From: Cristatella mucedo
Lineage: Eukaryota; Bryozoa; Phylactolaemata; Cristatellidae
Direction of reading: 5' to 3'
Length of the DNA: 64,000 nucleotides
Assembly (NCBI GenBank): GCA_009760855.2
Contig: WPIO01000014.1
Coordinates: forward strand, 2,717,501 to 2,781,500
A model generated the notes under the pieces. That model saw only the letters and a list, made by a program, of their open reading frames with translations. It made no database searches and was not told the DNA's origin. The position numbers and the translations under genes were made by a program. Positions 45,180 through 64,000 of this stretch are shown one piece after another (the first letter of the stretch is position 1; the number at the start of each line of letters is the position of its first letter).

Positions 45180-45662
45180 GTTCGCTGTTACCGAGAAGAG
45201 CAATCGCCGATTACGATATCCGCCCCATCCCGATGGCGCGTAGGAACTTGACACTGCAAGGGCGAGTCGGCGCACATGGGCGGAGCAGCGGGGCGGACGA
45301 GCCAGTGTTGCCGCGAATTCGCGTGGATCCCGCTCAATCGCCAGTGAACGCTCCACCGACGATCGCACTGACTGAATAACTGGCCGATTGCCGGGAAGGC
45401 AGCGACCGGTCGCGCTCCGTGAGTGCAATGGCGACAAAGTCACTTCACCGCGAGACTGGTAACTTGAGAGCAGCTTACACGTTCCCAGCAGCCGCTTCAG
45501 CTGCTTGAGATAGCGGCCGTATCGGCAGCAGTCCTATCGCGCCTACCCAGCGAAGTGCCGGGAACGCCCAGAGATGGCTAAATCGAGGTAGTCGTCGAGC
45601 GGCGGCAGCGGCGGCGGTCTTCGTCATCGCGGCACAGCCGCCCATCACCTCTCGCGGCTACC
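45180..45662 (+). promoter_or_regulatory. GC-rich leader and likely SLC13 promoter region
   Basis: CpG-rich sequence precedes the SLC13 start codon and includes CGG/CAG-rich leader sequence at 45600-45620. A TATAAA lies further upstream at 45035-45040, which may or may not be used. There is no transcript to place the start site. Confidence 0.4.
45574..45591 (+). other. Short upstream ORF
   Basis: ATGGCTAAATCGAGGTAG, five codons and a stop, ends 71 bases before the SLC13 start codon. It would lie in the 5' UTR if transcription starts upstream of it. Confidence 0.4.
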
Positions 45663-58762
<13,100 letters not shown>

Positions 58763-59379
58763 GTAAGCATCTAGCGGTCGCGAAAAAGTCCGTCGAGTAT
58801 TTCAGAGTTCTACCAGAGAGTAAATCAGGGTCGACAAGGTGCCCCACAAGCGGCACAAGGGCGATTTGGAGTCACCTAAAAAAACCTACGTGGTGCTTAA
58901 CGTGGATGTATTGTATGCAATCAGTGGTTAGAGAGCCAACTTCGTGTTTTTTCCTTAGAAAAATCGATAAAGCTACCTAAAGCTTTCGAAGGCCATCGTA
59001 GTTGCATAGAGTTAAGAGGCGGGCGCCGAGAACCCGCTGATCCCCATGATATTTGCGAAGAGCAGGGTGGATCCAAGATATGCATCCTGCTTAGACACTT
59101 GGGCACTTCACACACGGAGTAGCACACGAAATAGTCGTTCAGGGGACTACATCTGAGAATAGAGTGCAGCTAGTAGTATGTCGATGATTCCTTTCAACTT
59201 AGAGTTATAAATTGGCGAAGCTGAGCTATGACTTCAATTAAATCCGGTGCTGGGGCTGTGCTACCGAAATGACGACGACAGGGAAGTAATGATGAGGCCG
59301 CAGGCCACTCAATGCAAGAGTGCAGCAACTGCTAGCAGTGAGCTCTCTGTGACTGACTGCTCCGCCGTGAAGCGTACCC

Positions 59380-59381
<2 letters not shown>

Positions 59382-59413
<32 letters not shown>

Positions 59414-59929
59414 CTACTTGATAAAGCGCCCTCAGAGAACTTAACCTCTTTCTAGGCGCTTTATATTTGCTGCAAAGGGAAATGCAATTGAATGGTAAGT
59501 AAAATCATGCTTGAAAAACAAACCAAATGAATAACAGGGTTAGGGGTGACATGCACATGTGGTTAGTGGCAGCATGCACAGTGTCAGCACGCATAAGCAC
59601 ATGAAGGACGAATCACAGGGACCCACTAAATGCTGTCCTAAATAGGTGTATTTTTAAATTCTTTTTAAATGTTGTCAGGTCAGGGGATGTTCTGATGCAG
59701 GTCGGGAGGGAGTTCCAGGCTTTGGGAGCATACGAACTAAATGCACAGTCTCCAAAGGATTTGAGGTTTGTACGGGGTATTTGTAGACTGTTGGATTCCG
59801 AAAAGCGGGGGGGGTACGATGCTTGACCTGATGGGGGAGTATGTCGGAGAGATAGGCTGGAGCCATAGAATGAAGGGACCTAAAAGTGAGCGACAAAACC
59901 TTGAATTCAATACAAAACCTTGAAGTCAA
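59382..59929 (-). mobile_element. L2-like LINE, copy E (3' end)
   Basis: AAT tail at 59382-59414, then 3' UTR and coding remnant [20 protein letters not shown] and LSDILPHQVKH on the minus strand. The 5' junction near 59929 carries a local duplication of AAAACCTTGAA(T/G)TCAAT. Confidence 0.8.
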
Positions 59930-60189
59930 TGCCATCAGGTGGTGAGAACTACCCGCATGCAAGGCCGAGCAAAATTGAATTTTTTGATAACAAGATACAT
60001 GGAGACTATGAATGAGGATTCTAAAGCGGCGGGACCCCATCTCTTGACATAATATATCTTCTAAGCAATCTAGAGAATGAGCTGGCTATGCCATCATTAT
60101 TGAGACGAGTTAGACGTAATGCTCCACAATACCGATTTGAAATTTTTGGACTAACACCACTTATGTACAATAACTTATGTCAATTGTTT

Positions 60190-60930
60190 TGCACCGTGAC
60201 CAACTAAATAATTTTTCCAGGCGCTTGAAATATGCTGCGAAAAGGCAAATTGATTGGTTAAGGAAAAAAGCACAGCATCTCAGCAAATAAGCGTGTAAAC
60301 TGTGGCAATGAAAGGAAAAAAGTGGAGTCTTAGCTTTACTTTAAATGTCGTCAAATGAGGATATTATGTATTGTCAGTGGGTAGTGAGGTCAAGGCTTTT
60401 AGATAGTGCGGAAAAAGGCGCGATTTCCAAGGGATTTGAGATTGATTCAAAGATTTGACATTGATTCGAAGCACAGCTAAAAGACTTGAGTCAGAAGGGC
60501 TGGTGGTGCGACGCTTTGCTTGAAAAGGAAATACCTCAGATACTTAGGCCGCAGAAGGAGAAGGAAGGGACCTAAAAGTGTGTGAACTAATCTTAAAGTC
60601 GATACGCTGATCGATGAGGAGTCCGTACAGTTTGGTGAGAAGTGATGTACTGTGACAACCGCAACGTTAAAGACAGGCAAGCTTAGATGCAGAATTATTC
60701 AAAAACCGTAAGAGCCTGATTGTATATAGTGCTGGTAGATCTGCAAGCAGTGACTTGAAGGTATCAAGACGGTATGTGACAAAGGCACGGACAAACTTGG
60801 CTAGGATGACCGTGTCTAAGCAGACGCTAGCTTTTGCAGTGTCATGTAGATGAAAGGAGGCAGACTTGACAGTGACGCTGATGTGGTCTTTTTTTGGAGC
60901 AGCTAATGCGCATAGCATTGCTTAGCTATG
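60190..60930 (-). mobile_element. Diverged LINE copy
   Basis: The tail region TTCCAGGCGCTTGAAATATG and minus-strand frames KFVRAFVTYRLDTFKSLLAD and VKSASFHLHDTAK are diverged versions of the L2-like LINE. It seems to be an older or different subfamily. Confidence 0.65.
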
Positions 60931-61079
60931 TGGCTAGTCTTACGCAGCCGAAATCCTGCACCTCTTTCCATTTCCTCGTAGCGTGTCCAGAAGAGACAAA
61001 TGGGTGCGAGGATGCCACAATAGATCCAAGTGCAACCTGGATAATTATAATAATTATAATAATAATTCCTAGCTGATTA

Positions 61080-61235
61080 AACAGCCTCCTTTTGTATAGC
61101 GACAGAGGAGCCTTTACGGCTATCACCACCACTTGTAGTGGCGATATAGAATCGCCAACTGCAGGAATCGAACCCACGACCTCGGGACCGAGGACGTGAA
61201 AGCAACCGCCTTACCAGCTGCAAACAGTGCCAAGT
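61080..61235 (-). mobile_element. tRNA-derived SINE, second family
   Basis: Minus strand: an A-box-like AGCTGGTAAGGCGGTTGC and an intact B box GGTTCGATTCC (61164-61174), then GGCGATTCTATATCGCC. It shares its head layout with 44540-44665 but not the LINE-like tail of the first family. Confidence 0.65.
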
Positions 61236-61576
61236 CGCTCGGGCCACTGGATTCTTCAAATCGCTTCTAAAGCTCGAGCAAGTGAGAAGTGTCTTTGTCC
61301 GCTACAGAAGTATTCAGCAGTTTGATTTAAAAATGCTAGTCGTGAAGTTGTTTACAGATGATACCTAGAATTAATGCACCGTTTCTTGAACAATAATTTG
61401 CATTATTGCTAAAGAGTATGTATGGTTTTGGGATTATAGTTCCTTAAATTCTAAAGAATTTGAAGTTTAAAATGAGAATTCATAGCGGAAATCTCACGTG
61501 CCCAGTAGCAGAGCCAGGCGGATAGGTAGGACCGTTATCTCCCTCTCCTACCGTGGGGCAGAGACTAGGTCCACCC

Positions 61577-62624
61577 CTAGTTGTACCTTTGCTTTGATCC
61601 CTCCCAGCCTTCGAGCACCTCAAATTCTCTCAACTCACTTGCTGCATGTATTGATGACATCCGCACATGGATGGCAGCACATTTTGTAAAACTAAATGAT
61701 GATAAAACTAACTTACTAGTTATGGACAAACCCAGTGTGATTCACAAATAGGAAAGGCTGAGGCTCAAAATTGGCTCTGCCATCATATCTCCAGTTAAAT
61801 CAGCTCGAAATCTAGGTGTCATATTCTAAAGCAACCTCTCGTTAGACGACCATATCAGCTCCGCAGTCAAATCTGCCTATTTTCAACTTCAAAACATTGC
61901 TAAAGTTCGGGCTTGTTTAGATAAGGATACCACATCCAAGTTGGTCCATGCATTCGTGACATCCCTTCTCGACTTCTGCAACTCACTGCTCGCTGGCCTA
62001 CCGGCATGTGCGATCAGGCGATTGCAGCTGGTGCAAAACTCCGCAGCTAGACTTGTCTGTCGTGAGCGTCGCAGTTGCCACATTACTCCACTTCTCGCCA
62101 ACCTGCACTGGCTACCAGTCAAGCAACGGATTGACTTCAAGGTTTTGTCGCTCACTTTCAGGTCACTTCATTCTTTGGCTCCAGCCTATCTTTCAGATAT
62201 ACTACCCCATCAGGCAAAGCATAGTACCACCCGCTTTTCGGAATCCAACAGTCTACAAATACCCCGTACAAACCTCAAATTCTTTGGAGACTTTGCATTT
62301 AGTTCGTATGCTCCCAAAGCCTGGAACTCCCTCCCGACCTGCGTCAGAACATCCCCTGACCTGAACACATTTAAAAAGAATTTAAAAATACACCTATTTA
62401 GGACAGCATTTAGTGAGTCCCTGTGATTCGTACTTCATGTGCTTATGCGTGCTGACACTGTGCATGCTGCCACTAACCACATGTGCATGTCACCCCTATT
62501 CATGTTATTAATTTTGTTTGTTTATCAAGCATGATTTTACCCACCATTCAATTGCTTTTCCCTTTGCAGAAAATGTAAAGCGCCTAGAGAGAGATTAAGT
62601 TCTCCGAGGGCGCTTTATCAAGTG

Positions 62625-62664
<40 letters not shown>
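61577..62664 (+). mobile_element. L2-like LINE, copy F
   Basis: A 5'-truncated copy starting just after the YADD box (GTTGTACCTTTGC). It keeps SSTSNSLNSLAACIDDIRTW, then at 61941-62426 LLDFCNSLLAGLPACAIRRL and [16 protein letters not shown], then 3' UTR, tail and an ATT run (62625-62664). One of the least decayed copies in its 3' part. Confidence 0.88.
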
Positions 62665-62665
<1 letters not shown>

Positions 62666-64000
62666 CTACGCCCTCCGACCGCCGTCAACAACGAAGAAAA
62701 TAAGTCTCAATTCCACTAGATGAGCAACCATCGAGTCCACGTTGAATGGAAAGATGAATTTGCACTAATAATCTTTCATTACTTGCGGATTTAGGTCTGA
62801 ATATACGAAAATCTTGCAAGTTTTGTCCGTAAGTACAAAGTTTGCGCATATTTCCACCTAGATAAAAATCCTGGCTCCACTAATACACATACTCTAAATC
62901 AGACACCACATAGCTTTATTTGTATAAGAAAAGTCACATTTTAATTGCTGTACCTATGCAAAATATTTGCAACATGATTGTGTTTCCTGCTGGGAATTTA
63001 GTGTAGCAACTTTTGAGCTAAGGTTCTTTGTCTCAAAAATATGCTAGATTACCTTAACTTGCTGACGCTTGACGGGTTCTGGTGAAATAGCGAAGTAAAG
63101 CACGGCTAACAAGTTCGAACCGAAGACGCAGGCGTGCCGGCCATAGCAGAGCAAGTCAGTAATGAAGAACGCTCATACCTTAATACCAAGTCCATGTCTA
63201 CGAAGTTGACTTATTTATTGCCTAGCCACTGGGGCATAGTCCACAGATGATGGGCTGCACGTGCACACCGCCAGCCAACCATTAAGACAAGACACAGACA
63301 AGTAGTTATTTCATTCACCGTATAGTATGGACGTATGAATGTTAGCACTGTCACTGACTGAACATTGCCAAAGCACGGTTCCTCATCGGGCAGGGAGTGA
63401 AGACTGCTAGATTACGGATTTCTTGCTTTGTAGACAACACGAGCAGCGCCATCGTAGCTATGTGAATCAGCTTCACCAGCATCAGAGCAGCTGTTCATCA
63501 CCTAAGTAGTTTAGCAGTCTTAAAGCAAGATACAGTAGTCTGCACCGCGACAGTAACCGATCCAGCAGAACTACCACTATGTTCTCCACTTATTAAGTCA
63601 TGCTAAAGTAAAAGACCCATTCAAATTAACCGCAGCAAGTTGTACGCCATTATATCAAATGCACAAGTTTGGTTTCCTAGACGTTCATAGAGTTTACCAA
63701 TTTCACCCCAAAGAGCTTCAGCCATGGTTCAAACTTGTGGTACATTATACACCTTATTACCATCTTCTAGACATCCAAGTTAATCCCAATTTACCGTAGG
63801 TTTTTCTTGAGGCAATCGTTAGTGAAATTAAGTTCCTGCTTTTTTTAATGGTAGCAAAATATGTTCCTGATTTTTGGTAATCTTAGTATTACTCGAAATA
63901 GACTATAGACTATTAATAGAGTTTAATTTCCACACTTCTTCAAACCTTTGCTTCAGATAACATCAATTTGCACCCAGAGGCATAGTAATCTCAATAGCAG
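62665..64000. other. Presumed SLC13 intron, no exon found
   Basis: No SLC13 exon 9 candidate and no clear mobile element apart from repeat S copy 2 (about 63150-63260), which pairs with 56570-56720. AT-rich unique-looking sequence. Confidence 0.4.

Noticed and set aside
61080-61235. Functional tRNA gene on the minus strand
   Set aside because: The boxes are good, but no acceptor stem closes around them and a related degraded copy exists at 44540, so it is a SINE.

Overview
This is a stretch of nuclear DNA from an animal, most likely a repeat-rich invertebrate. Genes are split into short exons with GT-AG introns. Two widely conserved animal genes are recognisable, and most of the rest is transposon debris, chiefly L2-like LINEs and tRNA-derived SINEs, plus microsatellites and one satellite array. 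There is no operon, CRISPR or other prokaryotic structure. I cannot name the species.

Left third (1-21.5 kb, + strand): the 3' part of NAA25 (Mdm20), the auxiliary subunit of the NatB N-terminal acetyltransferase. Seventeen exons join in one reading frame (2,084 coding bases, 693 residues plus stop) and match the C-terminal two thirds of the animal protein. The first exons lie upstream of the window. Introns hold LINE and SINE fragments and an uncharacterised repeat found twice.

Middle (21.5-45 kb): no intact host gene. From left to right it holds an element with inverted arms; a LINE (23.6-25.3 kb); a gag-like remnant (28.1 kb); an old satellite array with a period near 173 bp (28.5-32.2 kb) interrupted by a 694-bp solo-LTR-like block; a second LINE pair (36.3-39.5 kb); and a FLYWCH-MULE transposase pseudogene (39.5-40.6 kb). 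Scattered through it are two decayed exons of an SLC13 transporter, exon 6 at 32.4 kb and exon 8 at 41.7 kb. They lie in order and orientation upstream of the intact gene, so they look like a dead tandem copy that transposons have spread apart.

Right third (45-64 kb, + strand): the 5' part of an intact SLC13 (INDY-type sodium/carboxylate symporter) gene. Eight exons (431 codons) start at 45663 downstream of a GC-rich leader. The remaining exons were not found and probably lie beyond the window. Its introns carry a pure run of 36 CAG units, a G-quadruplex motif and a CA microsatellite. More LINE copies fill 59.4-62.7 kb.

The two genes have no evident functional link. The points most worth checking are the decayed SLC13 copy, the 173-bp satellite, and the 3' tail shared by the SINEs and the local LINE, which suggests the LINE mobilises the SINEs.
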